From positions 992,001-1,056,000 of the forward strand of contig JAUTXW010004702.1 in NCBI GenBank assembly GCA_030620095.1: a stretch of 64,000 nucleotides of DNA, given 5' to 3'. Each line of letters begins with the position of its first letter. Within the stretch, counting starts at the first letter, position 1. This document shows, in pieces, positions 25,293 through 35,405 of this stretch. The notes under the pieces were generated by a model, which saw only the letters and a program-made list of their open reading frames with translations, did no database searches and was not told the DNA's origin. A program made the position numbers and the translations under genes. This DNA comes from Kuschelorhynchus macadamiae (Eukaryota > Arthropoda > Insecta > Coleoptera > Curculionidae).

Positions 25293-25539
25293 GTAAGTAC
25301 AAATATATTGGGTATATGTACAAAAAATATTTAGTTGTTGTTGCAAGTTGTTCCCTAAAAAACAAAAAAAAAATTTTATAGGCCTTTGGTGTAATATTGG
25401 CCAGAAGTTTGGCGGGTTATATGAGCCGTGGCCCATATAATCCGACCTGGCTCATATAACCCGACTTTGTTGCCCATATTATACGATCGTACTTAGTACT
25501 AATGAATACATTGTTTTAAGTTTTGTTTTTATATTTCAG
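25293..25539 (+). other. candidate 5' UTR intron of the pogo-like gene
   Basis: The donor TTGAG|GTAAGTAC at 25293 and acceptor TTTTATATTTCAG ending at 25539 are both close to consensus, and the acceptor lies 7 nt before the ATG. The intron would contain the GGCYCATATAA repeats. Transcript data are needed to confirm. Confidence 0.45.
25411..25485. repeat. cluster of GGCYCATATAAYCCG iterons
   Basis: One inverted copy at 25411-25427 and three direct copies at 25430-25444, 25449-25463 and 25472-25485. Two related copies lie at the other side of the gene: 27344-27358, and inverted at 27363-27379. They are candidate terminal or subterminal transposase-binding sites of the pogo-like element. Confidence 0.6.
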
Positions 25540-25546
25540 ATACACG

Positions 25547-26713
25547 ATGGGGAAAGTTTGCAAGAATTTGCGCAAGCAATGGACCCAAGAACAGCTTGAA
25601 AATGCCATCACAGCCGCTAGAAATTGTGAAAGCCAAAGACATGCTTGTGAGCGATTTAGAGTACCCCGACGTACTCTTAAAAGGTATTTAGTTCAAGGCT
25701 TGACTGAAAAACGATTAGGTCGCCCTAGAATTTTAAGTAAGCAACAGGAGAAAGATTTCGTCAAACGAATTAAACGCTACTGTCAGGTGGGATTACCTTT
25801 TACCCCAAAAACGGTGCGGCGCCAAATGTTTAAATATTGTCAGACTAACAATATTCCAAATAGATTCAGTCAAGAACGAGAGCTTGCAGGAAAGGACTGG
25901 TTGCGACTCTTTCTGAAGCGACATCCTGATTTGTCAGCAAGAAAGGCACAATCCATGAATCCTGCCCGAGCGCAGAAACTTAATAAGGCAATTGTGTCTG
26001 ACTATTTTACAAAAATGAATGAAATCATGACAACTTTAGACCTTAAGAATAAACCACAATGTGTCTACAACGTGGATGAAAAAGGCTGTCGTGTATTAGC
26101 TGAAAAGAGGGAAAAACGTGTTCATATGGTCGCCCCCGAGCACGCGGAAAATGTTACCGTTGTAGCATGTTGTAATGCCATTGGAAACGCCATTCCGCCT
26201 ATGATATTATTCAAAGGAAAACGCCTGAAAAGTGAATTTCTCGGCAACTTACCCCACGGTTTCTTGGTCAAAATGGCCCCCAAAGGCAGGATGACAACAG
26301 AGCTCTTTAATGACTTTCTGAAGCATTTTGCAAATTATAAATCGAACGGTCCAACTCTGCTCGTTTTTGATGGTGCCTTTAGCCATCTGGATTATAGTAT
26401 AGTAGAAACGGCCGAATCTCTTAACATTACACTCTTTTGCTTACCATCAAATACTACTCATGAGCTTCAACTGTTAGATAAAGCCGTGTTTCGGTCTTTC
26501 GAAGCCCATTGGGATCAAGAGTTATTGAGGTACTGGGATATCTACCCTCAAAGAAGTCTTAACAAGGCAAGAGACGTAGTGGATGCCATACAAGAACCCA
26601 TTGAGGAACTGGATAATCCCGAAGCAGTTCTTCTAGAAAACGACAGTGATTCTTCAGATGAAGAGAATATGCCGTTAGCGGCTTTAGCAAGCAGAATCAC
26701 TAAAGTTCATTAA
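25547..26713 (+). CDS. pogo/Tigger-like transposase with intact DD35D core
   Basis: 388 residues from the ATG at 25547; an upstream ATG at 25523 lies before the splice acceptor. Residues 1-60 form a pipsqueak/CENP-B-type HTH (QWTQEQLENAITAARN, RVPRRTLKRYL). Residues 60-140 form the second DNA-binding unit (KDWLRLFLKRHPDLS). The DDE_1-type catalytic domain has Asp177 in YNVDEKGC, Asp275 in VFDGAFSH and Asp311 in LQLLDKAVF, 35 residues apart, as in pogo. The usual block after SLNKAR is missing and an acidic tail (DSDSSDEEN) follows, so an internal deletion is likely. It would cut and paste the element. Function of this copy is uncertain. Confidence 0.8.
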   Translation: MGKVCKNLRKQWTQEQLENAITAARNCESQRHACERFRVPRRTLKRYLVQGLTEKRLGRPRILSKQQEKDFVKRIKRYCQVGLPFTPKTVRRQMFKYCQTNNIPNRFSQERELAGKDWLRLFLKRHPDLSARKAQSMNPARAQKLNKAIVSDYFTKMNEIMTTLDLKNKPQCVYNVDEKGCRVLAEKREKRVHMVAPEHAENVTVVACCNAIGNAIPPMILFKGKRLKSEFLGNLPHGFLVKMAPKGRMTTELFNDFLKHFANYKSNGPTLLVFDGAFSHLDYSIVETAESLNITLFCLPSNTTHELQLLDKAVFRSFEAHWDQELLRYWDIYPQRSLNKARDVVDAIQEPIEELDNPEAVLLENDSDSSDEENMPLAALASRITKVH

Positions 26714-26734
26714 CATGTTTCTCCTGAAAAATCC

Positions 26735-26943
26735 TTGGACGAAGCAAGTATATCGTTTAAAGAATTTCTACCGACTCCGGTTAATAAAACGAAGCCAATA
26801 ATAACAGTTCGTAAAAAATCTTTGAATTATAAAGCCCAATACGTAACCAGAGATCTTTTTGATGGTGCAGCAAGGTCCAGTTTAATCAATTTAAGTGCTT
26901 TCCATCGACTTTTAAGCAAGTTAGTTCCAGCAAACAGCCAGCT
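26735..26943 (+). pseudogene. pogo-like protein, downstream segment
   Basis: 70 codons directly after the transposase stop. It reads SFKEFLPTPVNKTKP and KSLNYKAQYVTRDLF, a linker known from long pogo-type proteins that end in a zinc finger. A single stop at 26711-26713 and a frameshift near 26945 separate it from its neighbours. Confidence 0.5.
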
Positions 26944-27165
26944 TTGAGGAAAACTGCTACAGAGTCTTGGTTCTGTGCCGCCTGTAAGGAGGACAAGCAA
27001 GAGGATATGAGAATGTGTATTAAATGTTTTACCTGGTACCATGAGGTGTGCGTTGGCCTTGAGCCAGATGATACCGACAGTTTTGAATGCTGGTTATTAA
27101 TTATTTTCTTAATCGATGTTTGTTGTTCAGAAGTTGTGTTGTTAGTTCATTTTGTTTGTTTAGGT
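26944..27165 (+). pseudogene. PHD-like zinc finger of the pogo-like protein
   Basis: TESWFCAACKEDKQEDMRMC, then IKCFTWYHEVCVGL: C-x2-C, C-x2-C and H-x2-C spacing as in the first part of a PHD finger. The last cysteine pair is lost: after DSFEC the frame runs into unrelated hydrophobic residues. Some arthropod pogo-type genes carry such a C-terminal finger, so it most likely belongs to the same gene. Confidence 0.6.
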
Positions 27166-27524
27166 TAATATTAGAGGGCTTTTACCTACCTAATATTTTG
27201 CTATGGTTAATTTGTATGTACTTTTTTTACTAAATAAAAGTAAATATTGCTGGGAGTAATTCTTTTTTTCATTAAAGATAAATTTCAAGTTTGAAAATTA
27301 AATAAAACACAGATAAATCGATTTTTAAAGACTTTTCAATAGTGGTCCATATAATGCAACTAGGCGGGAAATATGGACCAAACACACCCTAAGGAATTTC
27401 GGTCGATGTTTCCTAAGGGATAGTTTTTGACAGGTAAATAACTGGACATAGTTTTACTAAGATATGACTCTATATTTTTATGCAAAAAGAAATAAATCAA
27501 AAGTCAAGGCGTTAAAAAAATATG

Positions 27525-27529
<5 letters not shown>

Positions 27530-27578
<49 letters not shown>
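27530..27578. repeat. (TA)n microsatellite
   Basis: About 48 bp of alternating TA, just before the modular repeat. Confidence 0.95.
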
Positions 27579-27583
<5 letters not shown>

Positions 27584-27595
27584 TATATACTTTCT

Positions 27596-28860
27596 ATCTA
27601 AAAACTTTTATTATATTTCTCTATATCACACCTAATGCTGTACAAAATTTGAAATTAGTCTAATAAGTAGGTTTTTCTTAATATTTTATTAAACCGCCAT
27701 TTTATTTTGCTATCTTAGATTCATAATAAAATAATACCAGATCATCCCCATAGAATACTTAATTTTTGACTAAAATTTGAAATCAAGCTGGTAAGGAATT
27801 TTTAAGCTATGCCACGAATTGAAAGGCAGACAGACAGACGGACCGACGAAATTGATAAAACATATTTTTTTGGCATCTAGGGACGCTAAAACGTAAAAAT
27901 ATGTAAAACCCGAAAGGGTGATTTTTTTACGATTAGAAACATTTTATTTGGTGCTGATTTTGGTGTAAAATTAAGGTAAATTGGATAATTAGACTTCTTA
28001 GTAATAATTCTTTTAAACTTTCACTAAGCCGCCATCTTCTTCAGGCATACAGAATTTTTACCAAAATATTACCAGGTCATCCCCATATAATCCTTAATTT
28101 TTGAGTAAAATTTAAAGTCAATCTTACAAGTAGTATTTAAGCTATACCGCGAACTGAGAGAGAGACAGACATAACGATAAACGGAGCGATGGAATTGATA
28201 AAACATATTTTTTTGCATCTAGGGACTCTAAAACTTGAAGATATGTAAAACTTCAGAGAGTGATTTTTTCAGGATTACAAACACTTTATGTGGCCGCCAT
28301 TTTTTGCCGCCATCTTGAATTAATAGGGCAATTTTACTAGTTCATTTCTATACCACAATAAGTTATAACACATCATTTGGAATCAATCCACTAATTAGTT
28401 TTTCAGGCTGGATTTTTGATAATTTTATTAATCCGCCGGTTGGTTCCGCCATCTTGGATTTGTACTAACATTTTTATCAGTTGATTGCTATATAATACTT
28501 GATTTTTGTGCAAAATTTGAGATAAATTGGATAAACAGTTTTCTAGTATTTTTTTTACATTTCACTGGGCCGCCATTTTGTCTGGCCAAATTGGATTTTT
28601 ATCAAAATTTTATTACCAGGTCATCGTTATATAACACTTAATTTTTGACCAAAATTTGAAGTCAATCGGGTAAGCCGTTTTTTAGCTATGCCGTGAACAG
28701 ACAGACTGACGGACGGACAACCAAACAGACAAACCGTATTGAGAAAACAGGTTTTTCAGCATTTAGGGACCCTGAAACGTGAAGTTCTGAACAATCTCGG
28801 AAGGTGATTTTTTCACAATTACTTTTCTTTACTTTTCTCTTACGAGGGAAGTAAAAATGT
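27596..28860 (+). repeat. modular non-coding repeat, copy 1
   Basis: Built from two alternating modules. One holds TTTCACTAGGCCGCCATTTT-type sequence, then ATTTTTACCAAAAT, ACCAGGTCATC and ATAATACTTAATTTTTG. The other holds GCTATGCC, a GACAGACAGACGGACCGAC tract, GGAATTGATAAAACATA and GCATCTAGGGACGCTAAAAC. The second module recurs at about 27825, 28157 and 28695. The copy ends at CTTACGAGGGAAGTAAAAAT (28838-28857). No coding frame. It is not a simple tandem array, because module spacing varies. Confidence 0.8.
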
Positions 28861-29495
28861 TAAAAATAATATTAAGTTTATATCAAAGGATCAATTGAAA
28901 GAGTTGTTATCGGGGTTAACTCCTTGATTTACAAAGTTAAGCAAAATACTTTACCAAAAATTTAAAACATTACCATAGAAAAAATTAAATTTGGACCGGC
29001 ATCGAAATTTAACTACGCGAAAAAATAAAGCGTTAAAACGCTAGAAAAACCCAGAGCACCCGGGGACGACACCATTATATTTCTCGCAGGGGCGAAACAT
29101 TCAAATTTCGTCGTATTAAATCTGGCCTTCGTGTCTGTTGCACGAGATAATCCGATGATGAATGTTTGACAATTTAGAGAAATACGACTAATGACATAAT
29201 TTTCCGGTGTTAGTGCGATGAGAGACTGAAGGACCTAGGAAGCGACGAGCGAAACGTGAATTGAATTTATTTTAAGCTTCTTTTGTCGCCACATTTTAAG
29301 CATAGAGCTTAGAGCTGGCTCAGCATCTTCATTTATCAAAGTGCAGAAGCGTCACATTCCTTTCGGTATTCATTTCCTTAATTTTAAGATGATAAACTAA
29401 TAAGTTTTAAACCACTCATCTAATTGTCAGTATTTTGCTCTTATCTTTTCCCATTATTTTTTATTTTTTTTATGTTACTAGGAGGCCTTAAACAC
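28861..29495. other. no gene seen
   Basis: Moderately AT-rich, with a GC-richer patch at 29030-29290. GCGAAACGTGAATTG at 29249 recalls the 3' core of the hammerhead-like motifs, but no stem II is visible before it. Confidence 0.4.
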
Positions 29496-29516
29496 ATATA
29501 TATATATATATATATG

Positions 29517-30187
29517 CAGGGTTATTCACGCAACCCGTTCATTAAAAGTTTTTGATGATGCCATTTAGATAAAAATTTAAAATTTTGGGATTAAGGTAAG
29601 GTCAAGGGGTACTTCTTTTTTGAAATATTTTCAACTTCCTGTCACTTCCTGTATAACCGGAAGTTGGTATCAACTTGCTTATTTTAAATGGAACACCCTG
29701 TATTTTATGATATTTTTGGATTCTACGGAGAATTTTAGTGCTATTTTTATGTAGAATGTCCTATACCTAGGTTCAAGCGTTCTTAAGATATTTGACCTTG
29801 AACCGAAAATGAGCCTTCGGGATGCCAAATTTTAAAATCTCATATTTTTAAAAGTTTTGAAGATATAATCTTCATATTTTGCAGACGATCGGTAAATAAT
29901 CTTAGGTTTCTATTTTTTTTATTGAATTTGTCTGTTTTTATACAGGGTGTCCTAAATTCAGCGGCAAACATTCACATTTTCAAAGCCGCTAAAGTCCGTT
30001 TTTTTAAATAAGACACACTATAACCTTATGCACTATCAAATGTAGAACTTCATTTTCTATCGAACTGTATTAAGGTTCCCTATACCTATTCGTAACCATT
30101 TTCTAAATAATTGGGTTTTATAAAAATATCGTATGTATTTGCTTAAATGTTTACATGTTCCAATGGTGAGCCATGGAAAAACAATTG
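29517..30187 (+). repeat. left long inverted repeat of element E
   Basis: Pairs with 31675-32311. It includes ACTTCCTGTATAACCGGAAG and CCCTATACCTATTCGTAACC. Small indels separate the arms, so they are not recent. Confidence 0.85.
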
Positions 30188-30271
30188 AGATCCAATATCT
30201 AATATGACAGATGATTAGTATGCGTTATTTATCGAAAGCTGTCAGTGATAAACTAAATCTTCTAAATCGAA

Positions 30272-31318
30272 ATGGGAGAATACTCAAACGCTGATATTCT
30301 CAATCTATTTTATATTCACGGAGAATATTATAAAATTTTGGAGAGAACGGGTCGTGTGTTTAGTGAACGCCAACCTGATTTGCCGCCAATGAACAAGTCA
30401 AAATTCAAGAGGATTGAAACGAACTTTTTGCGTTTTGGCAAAGTTAAAGTTACAAAAAATGTTCCGAAACCAGTGACAAATGCCGAGGATAACGTAATAA
30501 ACACATTAGCTTATTTCCACGCAAACCCGCAAAGTTCAATACCGTCTACAAAAAACGGAATTTCTTCTTCATCTGTCCAAAGAATCTTGAGCGAACATCA
30601 TATGCACCCTTATTCCTTTCAAAACGTGCAAGCCTTGAGACCTGGTGATGACATCCGACGAGTAGAATTTTGCGAATTCATGTTTTTGAAAATTCAAGAG
30701 GACCCTCAATTCCTTTCAAAAATATTTTGGATCGATTAAGCGAAATTTTCCAGAGAAGGAATAACAAATAGAAGAAACGAACATTTCTGGGCAGCAGAAA
30801 ATCCGCACGCTTCGCGCTTCACGCGTTCTCAAGAGAGGTTTAGCTTCAATGTTTTCGGTATAGTATTAAATGATCAGGTGCGGTACTGTATTTATGAAGA
30901 CAATTTAAACAGTGATAAGTATTTGGAAATTCTACAAGGGACGGTTTCTGAATTTATAGAAGAAATTCCTATTGGTGAGCTGCAAAATTATTGGTATCAA
31001 TTAGATGGGGCACCAGCACATAATTCCGCTGCAGTTTATCTCCAATTATCTCGAATTTTTGAAGATCGCTGGATTGGTCCCAATGGCCCTTGAAGACGGC
31101 CCCCGCGATCGCCTGATTTAACACCCCTAGACTTTTATTTATGGGGATTTATCAAAGGTAAAGTCTATGCTTCCCCAGTAAATAACCAACAAAATTTACT
31201 GGACAGGATACGAACAGCTTTTGCCGAATTAGAAAACTGACAAATTCAACGGGCCACAGCAACTGTACAAAGAAGAATTGAAATGTGTCTTCAAATGAAC
31301 GGACAGAATATATATAAT
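30272..31318 (+). pseudogene. mariner-like DD41D transposase of element E, three stops
   Basis: Starts MGEYSNADILNLFYIHGEYY, a DUF4817-type HTH. A second HTH follows (SVQRILSEHHMHPY). The first catalytic motif reads FWID then a stop at 30737-30739, where the family has Glu (D kept). Open frame resumes with NIYE-type DNLNSDKYLEIL at 30878. WYQLDGAPAHN holds the second Asp and SPDLTPLDFYLWGF the third, 41 codons apart. Further stops are at 31091 (in place of the W/P region) and 31238. Otherwise the frame is intact for about 345 codons, so only point mutations inactivated it. Confidence 0.8.
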
Positions 31319-31674
31319 TCAATTTTATTATTTTATTTATTTATTGTTGATTGTTAGATTGCTATAATTTTTGAGTTCACTAAAACAAGTTTAGAACAGT
31401 CTCGAACTTAGTAGATATGGTTAAAAATAATATAAACAATTTATTACATTTTTTATAACTTTAACTTTTCCGAAACGAAAAAATTTCGTTTCAATCCTCT
31501 TCATTTTTCTCTTGTTTATTGGCGATAAATGAGGATGTTTCTTTTTTCTTCTCTCCAATATTTTGTAACATTCTTCGCGAATATTAAACAAATTGAGAAT
31601 ATCAGCTTTTGAGTGTTATTTTATTTTAATTTAAAAGTTTCAAATCAGCTGTCATGTTGAATAGAGAAGCACAA

Positions 31675-32311
31675 CAATTGTTTTTCCATGGCTTACTACG
31701 GGAAGGTGTAAGCATTTAGCAAATACATATGATAGTTTAATAAAAACCTGATTATTTCGAAAATGGTTACGAATAGGTATAGGGAATATTTGATAATGCA
31801 TAAAGTTATAGGTTGTCCCATTTAAAAAAACGGACTTTAGCGGCTTTGAAAATGTGAATGTTTGCCGCTGAATTTAGGACACCCTGTATAAAAATAGACA
31901 AATTCAATAAAAAAAATAGAAACCTAAGATTATTTACCGATCGTCTGCAAAATATGAAGATTATATCTTCAAAACTTACAAAAATCTGAGATTTTAAAAT
32001 TTGGTACCCCGAAAGCTCATTTTTAGTTCAAGGTCAAGGATCTTAAGAACGCTTGAACCTAGGTATAGGACATGCTACATAAGATAGCATTAAAATTCTC
32101 CGTAGAATCCAAAAATATCATAAAATACAGGGTATTCCATTTAAAATAAGCAAGTTGATACCAACTTCCGGTTAAACCGGAAGTGACAGGAAGTTGAAAA
32201 TATTTCAAAAAAGAAGTACCCCTTGACCTTACCTTAATCCCAAAATTTGAAATTTTTATCTAAATGGCATCATCAAAAACTTTTAATGAACGGGTTGCGT
32301 GAATAACCCTG
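31675..32311 (-). repeat. right long inverted repeat of element E
   Basis: Inverted partner of 29517-30187. Confidence 0.85.
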
Positions 32312-32313
32312 TA

Positions 32314-34734
32314 TTAAACAACGACTGCGGCATAAAAATGGACGGATTGAAGATTCAAGTTCATATCAAAGTAAAGATGTCTGCCTGTGAAAAAAATAAA
32401 CAACTAAATCATCGAAAATATACGCTCTAACATAAGGGACCTAAAAATGGCGACTACAAAATATTGCTTTCTTATTGAAAAAAAAGTATAATTTGAACAT
32501 TTTTAGGTTAGGAAAAAAATTTAATTTTTCCGCAGATTATGGTCCAAGAGTTTTAGAAACTGTACATGTACCAATATTTGTCCTTAATTAATTTTCCACC
32601 TTGTACCTCTCCTAATTTGCATAAAAAAGAAAATAAACATTTTTCTTATGAGAATTTCAACAAACATGGCGTCCTCGGCATTTTCGCCTTTGAAGTTACA
32701 TTTCCCACTAGTTGTGAACCTCAAGGTAAATCTGTGTTGAACTAAAGTCAAAATTTCTACCAAATACGACCTCGAAGTTCATTTTTGTACAATTTGACCC
32801 GGAAGGTAAGTTTAAATGATTACAATGTTCGTAATCTATCGATGTTACTAACACTATTATCAATATTTTTTTCGATTTTAGCACAAGTCAATATTATTAG
32901 GTTGAGAAGTAATGTTTACATTGTGAATTTACTAGATACTCGCCAGCCAGTTCAATAACACAATAAGTTTTAAGTCGTTTTTTTCTTGTTAATGTGGTTC
33001 GAAAGGTTTTGAAAACATTTTGTTTTTTGTTGAACCGTTCGGTCATACGTCTCCCGTATTTGACCGTTTTTAAAAGCATCTCAGAGAACGGTTTGAACCT
33101 GTCACCTTTGTGCCTCTTCTAGTTTTTACCTACCAGCACATATTATACACGGTGTCCTATATAAGAATGTCCACTACATAAAGGAATCTCGTAAACCAGA
33201 AGAGATACAAGGATGATTAAATTAGAGAAAAGTTGTGCCTTTCTCAACCCTACCGCGTCATTTTTCAAAATCTAAAAAAATCCTATTACCTCCGAAGATA
33301 TTTGGAAAAAACCGAATTTTCCCGATTTCGTTTTAATTTTTTTCTGGCTCTATTTGAAAAGATATGACAATACAAATTTTACATTTCCATTGCTACTTTT
33401 CTTGCTATACAAGTTAATGTTATTGAATTTTCAATCTGACGTTTCGTTTCCTAGCAATCAATCATTTTTTAAATAAAAGAAAAATTGTTTTGTCCCTGAA
33501 AAACTCTAATTTCATTTCTAACGACATATCGCTCGCTCCTTACATTTATCCGACGTTTCAGATGAAAAAACCATCATCAATGTTATTTGATAATGATTAC
33601 GAAGGAACGAAACGTCGGATTAAAATTCTAACGTCATCATGTAAGGGGGAAAAATTGCATAGAGTGTGAATTTTATGTTTGTTTAGAGAATGAGTAAGGA
33701 CTTTTGAATATAAGATTAAATAAGAATGTTTTAATTAATTTTTTCTTACTGTATAAATTAAAATATTTTATTTTTTGATGATAACATTTTGCTTACTTGC
33801 ACTAGAAATAGGTTTTAGATTCAAAAGACGCAAATATTCTTAATGTGATAATCATCATAACATAATTTATTGATTGCGTCTTGATCTCGGGTTGAACTAA
33901 ACCATTTCGAGGATCATTTGATGTTGAGGAAATTTTCAAATGATTTATGACAATACTTTTTGCCAGCTTTTTAATGTTGCTATGATACTCTGAAGAATAT
34001 CTATATGGTTTAATCACATCTTGTTTATTTTTTTTTCACTTTTGTGTTTTGGCATTTTAGATTAGAATTTAATTAATTAATTTAAGTATTATGTATTATA
34101 TTACCAATTTGGAAGGGAAACACTCCGTTCTGTGTCCTTAATTACAAAACAGGAATATTGTTCTTTGGAGAAATTATTTTAACTAGTTAGCAACTAACAG
34201 TTGGCCCGCTTTTCTTACAGGTCAGAAAAACTAGGAATGTTTCCTTCGAGGTTATTAAAATGGTTTAAAATTGGTCTTGTTTCTTACTAAAAAAAGCCTA
34301 GCAGTCCAACAAGGATTTTAAAAGACTAAAATATCTAATATTTCGCCCATATTTCAACGTTAACCATGAAGACATTATTTAATGTAAGAACTTGACACTT
34401 AAGTCTATAAAAAATGCCTTTGACTTCGAAGAAATTTTTTAGGTTAGATTAAAGTAAGAATGTCTTCTTTTTGCCTAAAACATCTTTCGGCGTTAAAGTC
34501 ATTTTAGTATGTAATTATTTGGAGATTTAAACTATTAAAATGAACCTTAAAGTTTAGAAACTTCAAACACATAATTTTTGGAGTAAATGTCCACTGTTCA
34601 ACCAAAAGTTAAAATCTCTGAGAGTCAATTAGGAAGTTTTTAAAGACAAAAAGGGCTAAATTTTACTAAATTAGAGTTAATTTTTCGAATATGCTTTAAT
34701 TAATAAGGCTTAAAATATTGCTTGGGTGTAAGAA
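32314..34734. other. no gene seen; small hairpin and one possible mariner-type end
   Basis: ACACGGTGTCCTATATAAG at 33147 resembles a mariner-type terminus and could be the left end of the element whose transposase relic starts at 34735. ATCCGACGTTTC (33549-33560) and GAAACGTCGGAT (33609-33620) form a 12-bp perfect stem around 48 nt. No coding motifs elsewhere. Confidence 0.45.
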
Positions 34735-35405
34735 GAATTTTAAAAAAGCAATTATCTTCGTTTCAAATACAAGTTACATCAAAATTTATATGAAGATGAT
34801 AACATTAGAAGACTGCAATATTGTGAGTGACTGCTTTAAACATACAATGAAAATACTGATTTCATAAATAATATTTTATGGTCCGACGAGTCTCGATTCG
34901 CAAATAATGCCATGTTTAGTCGCCAGAATGCAAGGTATTGCGCACAAGGAAATCAACGGAGAATAAGAATAGGAAATTTTCAAGAACTATTTGGAATAAA
35001 CCTGTGAGCAGGTATTTACAAAGATAAACTTATTGGGCCAATATTTTTCTATGAACCAACAAATGGAGATACATACCTGGATTCTCTTCAAAACTATATT
35101 TGGATTGAACTGCAAGATATACATTTATGCCACTTTAGAAATATGTATTGTCAGCAACCTCATAACACTCGAATTGTTACAGATTATCTTAATGTGACTT
35201 TTGTTGACCAGTTGATTGCAACTCATGGTCCAATACAGTGGCCTGCAGGTCGCCTGACTTACTTTTTATGGGGTTATATTTAAAGTGAAGTTTGTAAAAG
35301 ACCAGTACGAGATCTAGATAAACTTGAAAATCGTATTAGACGTGCATTTAATGCCGTCATTCCTGAAATGATTCGAGACGTTTACAGATTAAATATTTTA
35401 TTTTA
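34735..35405 (+). pseudogene. mariner-like transposase relic
   Basis: About 220 codons in order: the end of the HTH part (DDNIRRLQYCE), ILWSDESRF with the first Asp, FGINL, GPIFFYEPTNGDTYLDSL, MYCQQPHNTR where the second Asp and DGAP are deleted, THGPIQWPAG, and YFLWGYI where the SPDLTPLD block is lost. The C-terminus reads KLENRIRRAFNAVIPEM. Stops at about 34987 and 35281. With two of three catalytic residues gone it is dead. Confidence 0.7.

Larger units (their letters stand above)
29517..32311 (+). mobile_element. mariner-like element E with very long inverted repeats
   Basis: CAGGGTTATTCACGCAACCC at 29517 is exactly inverted at the right end, finishing at 32311. Similarity continues inward for about 670 bp on the left (to about 30187) and 640 bp on the right (from about 31675). 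TA follows on the right (32312-32313); on the left it is TG after a (TA)n tract, probably a mutated TA. Inside each arm are further mariner-type ends: GGAACACCCTGTA at 29690 and CAGGGTGTCC at 29943, mirrored on the right, the inner one ending at 31886. A broken transposase fills the centre. Confidence 0.85.

Noticed and set aside
27596..28860. CRISPR array
   Set aside because: Repeats are irregular, diverged and unequally spaced, with GACAGAC tracts; the sequence is eukaryotic and there are no cas genes.
29249..29263. Hammerhead-like core GCGAAACGTG
   Set aside because: No stem or first box can be drawn upstream.
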